Shown: positions 1-8,304 of the stretch, piece by piece
Layout of the letters: each line of letters opens with the position of its first letter
Numbering within the stretch: the first letter of the stretch is position 1
NCBI GenBank assembly: GCA_016718875.1
Contig: JADKBL010000021.1
Coordinates: 1 to 60,911 of the forward strand
Direction of reading: 5' to 3'
From: Bacteroidota bacterium
Lineage (GTDB): Bacteria; Bacteroidota; Bacteroidia; Bacteroidales; VadinHA17
Length of the DNA stretch: 60,911 bases
The notes under the pieces: generated by a model
Database searches by the model: none
The model's input: only the letters and a program-made list of their open reading frames with translations
What the model was told of the DNA's origin: nothing
Position numbers and translations under genes: made by a program

Positions 1-418
1 GGGTTTTACTGTGGTATCAATTTCCGGCAAAATGTTTAGCATGTTTTCTGATAAAGATGAGCAAAAACAAGACGGAGATAAAGTCATAAGTAATCTTAAA
101 TCTATAAGGATACTTTCAGTTGAAGATTCAACATTGAATGAGAGTATTAATTTCTATAAGGAGCTTGAAAAGAAGCTGGATTATTCCTTATATGAGGAGT
201 TGATGGTTGTAAAGGAAGGTAAGAATACAACAAAATTCCTTACAATACAGAAAGGTGATATTATTAAAGAATTGCTGGTTATAACAGGAGGGCCTTCTGG
301 TAACTCACTAATTTCAATTAAAGGTGATTTGAATCTTAAAAGTCTTTCGGAATTATCCAAAAATGCAGGTATTCAGGAACTTGAAAAACTTGAAGATGTA
401 GATTCAAAAGATAATTGA
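1..418 (+). CDS. DUF4252 family protein, 5' end cut off by window edge
   Basis: The reading frame is open to the left edge, so the true start and any signal peptide lie outside the window; a GTG at 11 is only the first possible start visible. About 135 residues remain. The opening region (VSISGKMFSMF) followed by a short charged linker and a SIRILSVED-type strand resembles DUF4252, a small secreted or lipoprotein family of Bacteroidetes with no established function. The C-terminus is acidic and lysine-rich (LEKLEDVDSKDN). A 145-bp gap with its own -7 box separates it from the next gene on the same strand. Confidence 0.65.
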   Translation, partial: GFTVVSISGKMFSMFSDKDEQKQDGDKVISNLKSIRILSVEDSTLNESINFYKELEKKLDYSLYEELMVVKEGKNTTKFLTIQKGDIIKELLVITGGPSGNSLISIKGDLNLKSLSELSKNAGIQELEKLEDVDSKDN

Positions 419-518
419 AATTTTGTAAACTATTATCTCATATCAACGCAACCTTGAGAAGTAAAGTATTGTCATAGCTAAAACTGATACGTTCATCTCA
501 TGATACTGTCAAATTAAT

Positions 519-526
519 TATATTTG
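519..526 (+). promoter_or_regulatory. Bacteroidetes -7 box upstream of the DUF6588 gene
   Basis: TATATTTG matches the Bacteroidetes TAnnTTTG -7 consensus, 37 bp before the ATG at 564. No clear TTG -33 element is visible at the usual distance, so the assignment rests on the -7 box and its position. Confidence 0.4.
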
Positions 527-563
527 TAATTGTTAATAAGGTAAAACAAATAACTATTCCGCT

Positions 564-1631
564 ATGAACAGGCAGTTCAATTCCAGGTTACTGGCTGCAA
601 TACTGATGATTACATTTTCATCCACTATGGTTGTTGGCCAAATTGATAACTATGACTTTCTTAAAGCCGGAGCTTATGATGCTTCAAAGTTAACCGAGGC
701 ATATTTTGCTCCTTGGGCCAAGGCATTTGGTGCCGGATCAAATGGCAGCTGGTACAATACTGCCAAGCCTCATAAATTCGGGGGATTCGACCTTACATTC
801 GGGCTTAATGTCGGTATGGTGCCAGCAACTGAAGATACTTATGATTTATCTAAAATTGGGCTCAAGAATTTTACAGGAACCGGAATGGCACCAACTATCT
901 CCGGACCCAACAATGATGGTCCTACACTTACCAGTAAGCCTGTAAGCGGAATTGCTCCACTGACTTTCGAAACACCTCCGGGAACAGGCTGGAAGTGGAT
1001 GCCAGTGCCAACTTTGCAGGCAGGTATTGGGTTACCGTTAGGAACTGAGGTTAAAATCAGGTATATACCTAAAATATCCATCAGCAAAGGTGATATTTCA
1101 TCCTGGGGTGTAGGATTGCTGCATAGTATTACTCAATATTTTCCCGGGGATGAATTGCTTCCATTTGATATCTCTGTTTTTGGAGGTTATTCAAAACTTA
1201 CCATGAATATACCTATTAATATGCTTCCGGGAACACCACAATTTTATACCTCAAAGTTTCCTGTTACTGCATGGGATAATCAGAACCTAGGAATGGTTGC
1301 TCAAGCCTGGAATGCCTCAGCAATTGCTTCATTGAATCTGCCGGTACTGACACTTTATGGTGGTTTAGGGTACTCAAGTACAGCAACAAATATTAATATG
1401 ACTGGAAATTTTCCTATGCCAACAGTAAATCCAGCCATGTCAGCAACAGAATATGTATATGAGGATGCTGGGGTTGTAAAGGATTTCCCTGAAATAGAGA
1501 TCAAAAATTATTCAGGCTTGAGAGCGAATGCAGGATTAAGGTTGAAATTTTCGGTTATTACTCTTCATGCTGATTATACCTGGGCACAATACAGTGTGGT
1601 ATCAGCAGGGATGGGAATCTCGTTCAGATAA
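564..1631 (+). CDS. DUF6588 family secreted, probable outer-membrane barrel protein
   Basis: The 355-residue product has a cleavable signal peptide (about residues 1-25, ending VVGQ). The mature part is rich in alternating glycine and aromatic strands and ends with AGMGISFR, the terminal aromatic-plus-one pattern common in outer-membrane beta-barrels. The N-terminal region (FLKAGAYDASKLTEAYFAPWAKAFG) and the overall length fit DUF6588, a Bacteroidetes family of unknown role. A barrel is inferred from strand pattern, not proven. It has its own promoter box and is closed by a strong terminator, so it is probably monocistronic. Confidence 0.72.
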   Translation: MNRQFNSRLLAAILMITFSSTMVVGQIDNYDFLKAGAYDASKLTEAYFAPWAKAFGAGSNGSWYNTAKPHKFGGFDLTFGLNVGMVPATEDTYDLSKIGLKNFTGTGMAPTISGPNNDGPTLTSKPVSGIAPLTFETPPGTGWKWMPVPTLQAGIGLPLGTEVKIRYIPKISISKGDISSWGVGLLHSITQYFPGDELLPFDISVFGGYSKLTMNIPINMLPGTPQFYTSKFPVTAWDNQNLGMVAQAWNASAIASLNLPVLTLYGGLGYSSTATNINMTGNFPMPTVNPAMSATEYVYEDAGVVKDFPEIEIKNYSGLRANAGLRLKFSVITLHADYTWAQYSVVSAGMGISFR

Positions 1632-1652
1632 TAAAAAATTAAATATTTTCTG

Positions 1653-1688
1653 AAATCCCGGGGTTCCCTGACTTCCCGGGGATTTTTT
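1653..1688 (+). terminator. Rho-independent terminator after the DUF6588 gene
   Basis: A GC-rich stem (AAATCCCGGG pairing with CCCGGGGATTT, one bulged G) is followed directly by a run of eight T. It lies 21 bp after the stop codon and separates this gene from relA. Confidence 0.85.
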
Positions 1689-1723
1689 TTATAGCTAAAT
1701 TGGCAGAAAGGAAAGATTAGAAA

Positions 1724-3904
1724 ATGTCAGAGAACCGTCAAAAGATATTTTCAGCATACAGAGCATTGCTCCATGCATCAAGGAATACTGTCCCAAAGGA
1801 GGATTACCCAAAAATCCGAAGGGCACTAGAACTGGCAATTCAAGCAAGTGGTGACAAAATAATACTAACAGGAGAACCTGAGATTCTTCATGCGCTTTCA
1901 GTAGCCCGGATAATAGCCGGAGAAATGGGGTTGGGGCTGACATCAATAATTACAGCATTGTTGCATGATTCATTTAACAGCCTATCCATAAGTCAGATAG
2001 AGCTTGAAAAGGAATTTGGAAAGAAAGTTGTTGAGATCTTGCAGGGATTTTCTAGGATAACAGGTATTGATTCCATGCAAGCAGCGTATCAGGCTGAAAA
2101 TTTCAGAAAACTTCTTCTTAGTCTTGCAGATGATGTAAGAGTAATACTTATCAAGCTGGTCGAGAGACTGGAATATATGCGAAATCTTGAGAGTGCTCCT
2201 GAGAAGGAAAGACTTCCTATGGCTTCCGAGACATATTTTCTTTATGCCCCATTGGCTCATCGTCTGGGATTTTATAATATTAAGTCAGAGATGGAAGATC
2301 TGGCAGTCAAATATCTGGAACCTGAGCAGTACGATAATATTAATTGTAAGCTAAAGCAGACTAATGCTTCAAGGAATAAACTGATACGCGATTTTTCCGG
2401 CCCACTGAAGGATAAACTTGAAAATCTTGGATTCAGGTTCATAATTAAAAGCCGTACGAAATCAATTCATTCCATAATGCTAAAAATGAAAAAGCAGGGA
2501 GTGGATTTTGAAGAGGTTTATGATCTTTTTGCAGTCAGGATAATAATTGACAGTGAAGCTGAAAATGAGAAATCAGACTGCTGGCGGGCTTATTCTGTTG
2601 TAACCGATCTATACCAGCCGAATCCAAGCAGGATGCGAGACTGGATCTCTGTGCCCAAATCAAATGGATATGAATCATTGCATACAACAGTGGTTGGTCC
2701 CAGAGGTAAATGGGTTGAAGTACAGATCCGGTCATCCAGAATGGACGAGATTGCCGAGAAAGGGCTGGCAGCACATTTCAAGTACAAAGGCATCAAGGGA
2801 GAGGGCGGGCTAGATAATTGGCTGGCAAAAATGCGGGAAATACTCGAATCATCTGAAAAAGAGGATAATGCTTTCATCGACCAGGTAAAATCAGGCCTTT
2901 ATACTGATGAAGTATTTGTTTTCACACCTAAAGGAGATTTACGTCAGTTACCAGCAGGTGCAACTCTCCTTGATTTTGCATTTGATATTCACACTGCTGT
3001 AGGAGCTTCATGTGTTGGAGGAAAAGTCAATGGCAGGAATGTTACGATAAGACATATTCTTCAAAATGGTGATCATGTTTCAATCCTGAGATCAAAAAAC
3101 CAGAAACCAAAACAGGACTGGCTGTCGTTCGTTATTACAAATAAGGCAAAGACAAAGATCAGGCAGGTGCTGAATGAAGAAAAAACAAAAGCAGCAGCTG
3201 AAGGAAAGGAGATACTTATGCGGAGGCTGAAGAACTGGAAGATACCATATAATGATACAATGATCCAAAGCCTTCTTAACCATTACAATTTAAAGTATGC
3301 TATGGATCTGTATTTTCTGATTGCTACAGAAAAGCTGGAACTCCTTGAGATTAAGGATGTATTGCTTAAGCCTGAAAAACCTGAATCATATAACGGAGAG
3401 GCTGTTTCTGAAGAAAAGGAACCCAAAGAATTAAAAACTACGCAATATTCTGATTATCTTATAATACAGGATAGGGTTGAAGGGCTGGATTATAAAATGT
3501 CAAAATGCTGTAACCCTGTTTTTGGTGATAGCATTTTTGGTTTTGTTACGATATCTGAAGGAATTAAGATTCACCGCACAAGCTGCCCTAATGCTCATAA
3601 TATGCTGTCGAGATATCCTTACAGGCTTATTGCTGCACGCTGGTCGAAATCAGTGAATATACCCTCCTTTATCGCTTCAGTTAAAATAACAGGAGTAGAG
3701 GATATTGGTATGGTGAATAAAATTGCTGATATAATAGCTGACAATAAGGTTTCAATGAGAAGTTTTAACTATAATATGAATGAAGGTTTATTTGAAGGAG
3801 TACTTAATATAATGGTTCCTAATAGTGATGTCCTTTATACAATTATACGCAAAATACAGGGAATAAAAGGGATTGTAAAAGCTTCGCGAATCGACAGTAA
3901 TTAA
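1724..3904 (+). CDS. relA: RelA/SpoT homologue, (p)ppGpp synthetase with degenerate hydrolase domain
   Basis: This 726-residue long RSH protein has an HD domain (about 45-200), synthetase (about 230-380), TGS (about 390-455), a conserved-cysteine region (KCCNP, then TSCPNAH) and a C-terminal ACT domain. The synthetase looks intact: YDLFAVRI, the G-loop KSNGYESLHTTVVGP and VEVQIRS are all present. The HD domain is not. The usual HDxxED is HDSFNS at 81-86, and the usual KLADRLHNMR is KLVERLEYMR at 144-153. I therefore infer a synthetase that cannot hydrolyse (p)ppGpp, implying a second RSH elsewhere to do so. The start is ATG with GGAAAG upstream. It is convergent with dnaE, 7 bp apart. The symbol is by analogy to synthetase-only RelA. 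Confidence 0.9.
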   Translation: MSENRQKIFSAYRALLHASRNTVPKEDYPKIRRALELAIQASGDKIILTGEPEILHALSVARIIAGEMGLGLTSIITALLHDSFNSLSISQIELEKEFGKKVVEILQGFSRITGIDSMQAAYQAENFRKLLLSLADDVRVILIKLVERLEYMRNLESAPEKERLPMASETYFLYAPLAHRLGFYNIKSEMEDLAVKYLEPEQYDNINCKLKQTNASRNKLIRDFSGPLKDKLENLGFRFIIKSRTKSIHSIMLKMKKQGVDFEEVYDLFAVRIIIDSEAENEKSDCWRAYSVVTDLYQPNPSRMRDWISVPKSNGYESLHTTVVGPRGKWVEVQIRSSRMDEIAEKGLAAHFKYKGIKGEGGLDNWLAKMREILESSEKEDNAFIDQVKSGLYTDEVFVFTPKGDLRQLPAGATLLDFAFDIHTAVGASCVGGKVNGRNVTIRHILQNGDHVSILRSKNQKPKQDWLSFVITNKAKTKIRQVLNEEKTKAAAEGKEILMRRLKNWKIPYNDTMIQSLLNHYNLKYAMDLYFLIATEKLELLEIKDVLLKPEKPESYNGEAVSEEKEPKELKTTQYSDYLIIQDRVEGLDYKMSKCCNPVFGDSIFGFVTISEGIKIHRTSCPNAHNMLSRYPYRLIAARWSKSVNIPSFIASVKITGVEDIGMVNKIADIIADNKVSMRSFNYNMNEGLFEGVLNIMVPNSDVLYTIIRKIQGIKGIVKASRIDSN

Positions 3905-3911
3905 TGATACG

Positions 3912-6848
3912 TCAATATCTCTGATCAGGCTTAACGGGTAGTCTGGCCATTTTTTCAACTTCAAGCGACGGAAAGCCAAAATCCTCAACAACCTTTCCCA
4001 GAAGCAGGTAAGTTCCGCTTCCCTTGAAGGGCCATAACTTGAGCGACTGGGAAAAATGAACTGTATCGAAGAAGCTGCCTTCAGCATCTATGAAGCATCC
4101 GAAGTTCATCCAGTCATTCTTAGCTGTCTTTATATATTTGACAGTTACAAGGTGCCCTACCATCCTTACGGTTCTGCCAGTGTATTCGATCATTCTCCTG
4201 GCATCTATTTCACCCCTGAAGGATGTTTCAAGCATATCGAACCAGCTTACTGTAACAGGGAATCCGAATAGCTCTATTTCATCATAAACATCTTCTATCT
4301 TGCTCTGTACCAGTTCCGGAAGTACAAAGTCCTTAACCGGTGGCGAAAATAGTGGCCTGGAGTTTTCAGTCTTATTCTTGTTTATCATCATATGGGCTTC
4401 CCATAAAAGGACCGACTTCTTTTTTCCTGTAAACCTGAATGCTCCTGCTTTGATCAGTAGAATTATCTGTTCGAGTCCGGGAGCAACCCTCGTTACAAAG
4501 TCATTAAGATCTTTGAAAGGGCCTTCTTCATTACGTATGGTTTCGATCGACTGGGCCAGGTTGAACTCAAGACTCATAATATGTATAAATCCTATGTATA
4601 TATTTGTTTCATAAATAGTTGTCTTGTACTTGCTCTTGTTAACACATGGAAGCTCAATATTTGCACCAAATCTTCGTGCCTCATGCACATATACCCATGT
4701 CCTGTAGAAGCCCCCGAAATTATTAATGACTGCAACCATGAATTCCAGAGGGTAGTGTGCCTTAAGGTAGAGGCTCTGGAAACTCTCAACTGCATATGAT
4801 GCCGAGTGCGCTTTTGAAAATGAGTATCCTGCAAATGATTCGATCTGCCGCCAGACTTCACCTGTTACCTCTTCGCTGTATCCCTTCTGACGGCAGTTGG
4901 AGAAGAATTTGTCTATGATGCGTTGCATCTCCTGTTTCGATCTGTATTTGCCGCTCATAGCCCTTCTTAATGTATCAGCATCGGCAAGGTCAAGTCCTGC
5001 AAAGTGGTGACATACTTTAAGTACATCTTCCTGGTAAACCATTACCCCGAACGTCTCCTGAAGCTGTTCTTTCATCACAGGATGCAAATAATCGAATTTA
5101 TCGGGATTATGGAACCTGAAGATATACTGCTTCATCATCCCGGAGCGTGCTACTCCGGGCCTTATCACCGAGCTGGCAGCCACAAGGGAGGTGTAGTTGT
5201 CGCATTTTAGTTTTTTTAGTAAGCCTCTCATCGCAGGGCTTTCAATATAGAAGCATCCTTTGGTTTCTCCGTTCCTCATGTATTCCTTTACTTTCTGATC
5301 TTCCTTGAATTTCTGAATGGCATGGACATCCACATCTATTGCCCTGTTCTGGAGTATGATCTCAGCGCTTTCACGAATATGGCCAATTCCTCTCTGGCTT
5401 AGAATATCAAGCTTCTCAAAGCCTATCTCCTCGGCTGTGTACATATCCCATTGTGTGGTCGGAAATCCTTTAGGTGGCATATCGAGTGCGGTATAGCAGG
5501 TGATTGGATCCTCAGATATTAGTATGCCTCCTGCATGTATGCTTCTCATATTTGGAAAGTCAGCGATCCTGAGTCCTGTTGAAAAAATAGTTTCGGCTAT
5601 TTCATTCCTGCTGGTTTCCGATGATGGGTTATCGATCAGGGAATCAATCTCTTCCTTTGGGAGTCCGTGTACCTTGCCCAGTTCCCTGACAATCGATTTG
5701 CCCCGGAATGTGTTGATAGTTCCGAGTAGTGCAGTATGACTGTAGCCGTATCGCTTGAATATATAATCGATCACTTCATCTCTTTCTTTCCAGGAATAGT
5801 CTATGTCAAAATCGGGGGGACTGCTCCGTTTTGGATTGATAAACCGTTCAAAGTAAAGGTTTAGGTCGATTGGGTCAACATTGGTGATTTTCAGGCAGTA
5901 AGCAACAACGGAATTTGCGCCGCTTCCTCTGCCGACATGATAAAAACCGCGGGACATTGAGTACCTTACGATATCCCATGTAATAAGGAAGTAGGACGAA
6001 AACCCGAGCCGGTCAATTATTTCAAGCTCATGTGCGATTCTCTTTTTTGCTTCATAGTCCTTTTTCCCGTAACGGTACACCATTCCGTCCCATGCAAGTT
6101 TTTCCAGAAGAAGTTTGTCATCATACCTGCTGGCCGAGTAGATCTTCTTGTTTTTGAGACTTTCACTGTCAAAATGGAGTTCACAATCGGTTATAAGATT
6201 TGCCGTATTTTCAATCAGCCATGGATGTTCTTTTTTTATGTTTTCAAAATATACAGGGTTTTTGAAGAACTCATCTTCAGCTGCGCATTGCGAGGGTTTA
6301 AGATGGCTAAGCAGGATATTATTGTCAACAGCTCTCAGGCTGCGATGAATAAATATCTCTTCGGGTTCTGCATATGTTACAGGGTGAAGCAGTACCATCC
6401 GGCTCTTTTTCAGTGAAGAATTCATGGTGATCAGCCTGTTGCGCTCACCAGGTTTTATTCCTGTCCGTTCGTTTTCATACAGTTCCCTGTCGGGTATTTT
6501 CTTATGATGGTATATTGTATAGGCTTCTGAGAATTGCGGGGCAGGGAAGGGTAGTGCTGTCTTGCTGATGTTATGCTCTGAAAGAAATTCATTGAGTTCT
6601 CTTAATCCTTTGTTATTTCGTGCAATGCATATGTAAAGCAGTTCATTATCGTTGCGGAATTCTATTCCGGCCACTGGCCTGATGCTGTTCTTTCTGCATT
6701 CTGCTGCAAAGTCTGGTATGGCGGTTGAGTTATTTATATCGGTAAGGACAATGGTCTCAGCTGAAGCATCTTTCGCTTTTTTCACAAGCTGTTCAACGGA
6801 CATCGTTCCGTAGCGCAGACTGTAGTATGTGTGGCAGTTTAAGTACAT
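3912..6848 (-). CDS. dnaE: DnaE-type DNA polymerase III alpha subunit, short accessory form
   Basis: A 978-residue C-family polymerase. It has an N-terminal PHP region (1-75), the palm with PDFDID at 345-350 providing catalytic aspartates, and a C-terminal OB-like region (about 885-935). It is shorter than replicative DnaE (about 1160 residues) and closer to DnaE2/ImuC-type error-prone polymerases. The PHP motif is altered: the TDHGN of replicative enzymes reads TDINN (36-40), so metal binding and proofreading there look lost. It starts 4 bp after the Y-family polymerase gene, implying co-transcription and translational coupling. From context I infer an accessory translesion polymerase rather than the main replicase. 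Confidence 0.87.
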   Translation of the reverse strand: MYLNCHTYYSLRYGTMSVEQLVKKAKDASAETIVLTDINNSTAIPDFAAECRKNSIRPVAGIEFRNDNELLYICIARNNKGLRELNEFLSEHNISKTALPFPAPQFSEAYTIYHHKKIPDRELYENERTGIKPGERNRLITMNSSLKKSRMVLLHPVTYAEPEEIFIHRSLRAVDNNILLSHLKPSQCAAEDEFFKNPVYFENIKKEHPWLIENTANLITDCELHFDSESLKNKKIYSASRYDDKLLLEKLAWDGMVYRYGKKDYEAKKRIAHELEIIDRLGFSSYFLITWDIVRYSMSRGFYHVGRGSGANSVVAYCLKITNVDPIDLNLYFERFINPKRSSPPDFDIDYSWKERDEVIDYIFKRYGYSHTALLGTINTFRGKSIVRELGKVHGLPKEEIDSLIDNPSSETSRNEIAETIFSTGLRIADFPNMRSIHAGGILISEDPITCYTALDMPPKGFPTTQWDMYTAEEIGFEKLDILSQRGIGHIRESAEIILQNRAIDVDVHAIQKFKEDQKVKEYMRNGETKGCFYIESPAMRGLLKKLKCDNYTSLVAASSVIRPGVARSGMMKQYIFRFHNPDKFDYLHPVMKEQLQETFGVMVYQEDVLKVCHHFAGLDLADADTLRRAMSGKYRSKQEMQRIIDKFFSNCRQKGYSEEVTGEVWRQIESFAGYSFSKAHSASYAVESFQSLYLKAHYPLEFMVAVINNFGGFYRTWVYVHEARRFGANIELPCVNKSKYKTTIYETNIYIGFIHIMSLEFNLAQSIETIRNEEGPFKDLNDFVTRVAPGLEQIILLIKAGAFRFTGKKKSVLLWEAHMMINKNKTENSRPLFSPPVKDFVLPELVQSKIEDVYDEIELFGFPVTVSWFDMLETSFRGEIDARRMIEYTGRTVRMVGHLVTVKYIKTAKNDWMNFGCFIDAEGSFFDTVHFSQSLKLWPFKGSGTYLLLGKVVEDFGFPSLEVEKMARLPVKPDQRY

Positions 6849-6852
6849 TTTT

Positions 6853-8109
6853 TTAGTACCAGTACCCCCTGAGCCGTTCCTCCATCATATTCTGCTCTTT
6901 CAGCGCATTTTCGAGCTGTTTAATGGCTTTTTCCTCTCTTTCGTCAATAGTCATCACTCCGGAGGCTCTCTTTACCGCATTTCGCCCGAAACGCTTGCGC
7001 AGACGGTCCATGGCCAGGTAGAGGCTTACCTTTTCAGGTGTATCATCAAACATGTCAAGTTGCTGGACTCCTCTTACCATATGGCTGAATCTCACACCGA
7101 TAAGCCTTATAAGCATTCTTCGCTGGTAGAGCCTTGAAAAGAGTTCTTTGGTCACATCGGCAAGCACATGGTCGAATGATGTATAGGGTATTCGTTTCTG
7201 AAGGGTGTGGGTGTCGAAGTTTGAATACCTTATTTTAACTGTGATGCATGATGTAAGTTTTTCCTGCTTCCTGAGCTCAAATGCGATCTTTTCAACCATG
7301 CTGACCAGCAGCTGGTTAAGCCTTACCATGTCGGTGGTATCCTTTTCAAAGGTATGCTCGGTGCTTATCGATTTCTGTTCCGAGTAGCTTAAAACAGGTG
7401 TTGAGTCAATTCCATTGGCTTTTTTCCATATATCAATGCCATTTTTTCCCATCAGCTTCTCAAGCATCTCAGCCGGAATATTTCTGAGAGTGTAAATTGT
7501 TGCTATTCCCATTGAGCGGAGCAGATGGTAAGTCTTCTGACCTATCATAGGTATCTTGTTTATCGATAGCGGATCGAGAAAGGTGAGGACTACCTCTTTC
7601 TGCACCTCTCTTTCCCCGTTTGGCTTTGCTTCTCCTGTTGCGATCTTCGATACAGTCTTGTTTACCGATAGTCCTATCGAAATTGGCAGTCCGGTCTCTT
7701 TTATTATATACTGCCTGAGTTCATGCGACCATTTATAGCATCCGTAGAAACGGTCCATGCCCGTGAGGTCGATATAGTGCTCATCAACCGATGATTTTTC
7801 ATAAACCGGTGATCTTTCTGCTATTATATCTGTTACAATATTTGAGTAGTTGCTGTACAGTTCCATGTCGCCACGTATTATGATAGCATCCGGGCACATA
7901 TTCCTGGCCAGCTTCATGGGCATTGCAGAGTTAACTCCGTATTTGCGGGCTTCATAGCTACAGCTTGATACCACTCCGCGGTCCGACATGCCACCAATTA
8001 TCACCGGTTTACCGATAAGCCTGCTGTTCTTCAGCCTTTCCACCGATACGAAGAAGGTGTCGAGGTCGAGGTGTAGTATTGAGCGTTCTATGGTGCCGGT
8101 TGTAAACAT
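6853..8109 (-). CDS. dinB: Y-family DNA polymerase (DinB/UmuC type)
   Basis: A 418-residue translesion polymerase. The catalytic carboxylates are present (D15 in HLDLDTFF, D109-E110 in SSVDE), so it differs from ImuB, which lacks them. A beta-clamp-binding motif, QLDMF at 350-354, lies internally and is followed by YLAMDRLRKRFG, an arrangement closer to UmuC than to E. coli DinB. The last ~20 residues are charged. It is first in an operon with dnaE (4-bp gap) and divergent from the S24 repressor, 195 bp away. Low-fidelity bypass of damaged DNA, induced by relief of that repressor, is the expected role. I could not identify its promoter with confidence. Confidence 0.92.
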   Translation of the reverse strand: MFTTGTIERSILHLDLDTFFVSVERLKNSRLIGKPVIIGGMSDRGVVSSCSYEARKYGVNSAMPMKLARNMCPDAIIIRGDMELYSNYSNIVTDIIAERSPVYEKSSVDEHYIDLTGMDRFYGCYKWSHELRQYIIKETGLPISIGLSVNKTVSKIATGEAKPNGEREVQKEVVLTFLDPLSINKIPMIGQKTYHLLRSMGIATIYTLRNIPAEMLEKLMGKNGIDIWKKANGIDSTPVLSYSEQKSISTEHTFEKDTTDMVRLNQLLVSMVEKIAFELRKQEKLTSCITVKIRYSNFDTHTLQKRIPYTSFDHVLADVTKELFSRLYQRRMLIRLIGVRFSHMVRGVQQLDMFDDTPEKVSLYLAMDRLRKRFGRNAVKRASGVMTIDEREEKAIKQLENALKEQNMMEERLRGYWY

Positions 8110-8144
8110 GGTGAAATTATTTCTGAAATAGCATTACTTGTTCT

Positions 8145-8181
8145 GTCATTGCGAGACCGACGAAGGAGGGCGTGGCAATCT
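8145..8181. repeat. Interspersed intergenic repeat, GTCATTGCGAG / CGTGGCAATCT type
   Basis: GTCATTGCGAG at the left and CGTGGCAATCT at the right bracket about 14 bp and form an imperfect inverted repeat (ATTGC with GCAAT). This pairing is familiar from small dispersed repeats in Bacteroidetes genomes. It sits in the dinB leader, between the operators and the dinB start. A second copy was not seen in this window. Confidence 0.5.
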
Positions 8182-8223
8182 TACAACCCAGATCCATTAG
8201 TTCGTAAAATTATTTTGTATCTC

Positions 8224-8254
8224 TTGCATATATTATAATAATAGTTTACTTTTG
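8224..8254 (+). promoter_or_regulatory. Promoter of the XRE/S24 repressor gene
   Basis: TTG at 8224-8226 and TACTTTTG at 8247-8254 (TAnnTTTG consensus) are separated by 20 bp, the normal Bacteroidetes -33/-7 arrangement. The -7 box overlaps the first base pairs of operator 1, so bound repressor should block RNA polymerase, giving autoregulation. Confidence 0.6.
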
Positions 8255-8269
8255 ATTAGAAATTAATCA
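8253..8269. promoter_or_regulatory. Operator 1, 17-bp palindrome TGATTA-N5-TAATCA
   Basis: TGATTA, five bases (GAAAT), then TAATCA: a perfect inverted repeat overlapping the end of the -7 box. An identical half-site pair recurs 23 bp downstream. The likely ligand is the product of the adjacent XRE/S24 gene. Confidence 0.65.
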
Positions 8270-8275
8270 GTATAA

Positions 8276-8292
8276 TGATTACAATATAATCA
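8276..8292. promoter_or_regulatory. Operator 2, 17-bp palindrome TGATTA-N5-TAATCA
   Basis: The half-sites and 5-bp spacer length match operator 1 exactly, with a different spacer (CAATA). Start-to-start distance is 23 bp, about two helical turns, so two dimers could bind the same face. It ends 12 bp before the repressor ATG. Confidence 0.65.
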
Positions 8293-8304
8293 AATTATTT
8301 TATC

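Noticed and set aside
6853..8109. ImuB (inactive Y-family protein)
   Set aside because: The catalytic residues Asp15 and Asp109-Glu110 are present, and no imuA is nearby, so it is an active-type polymerase.
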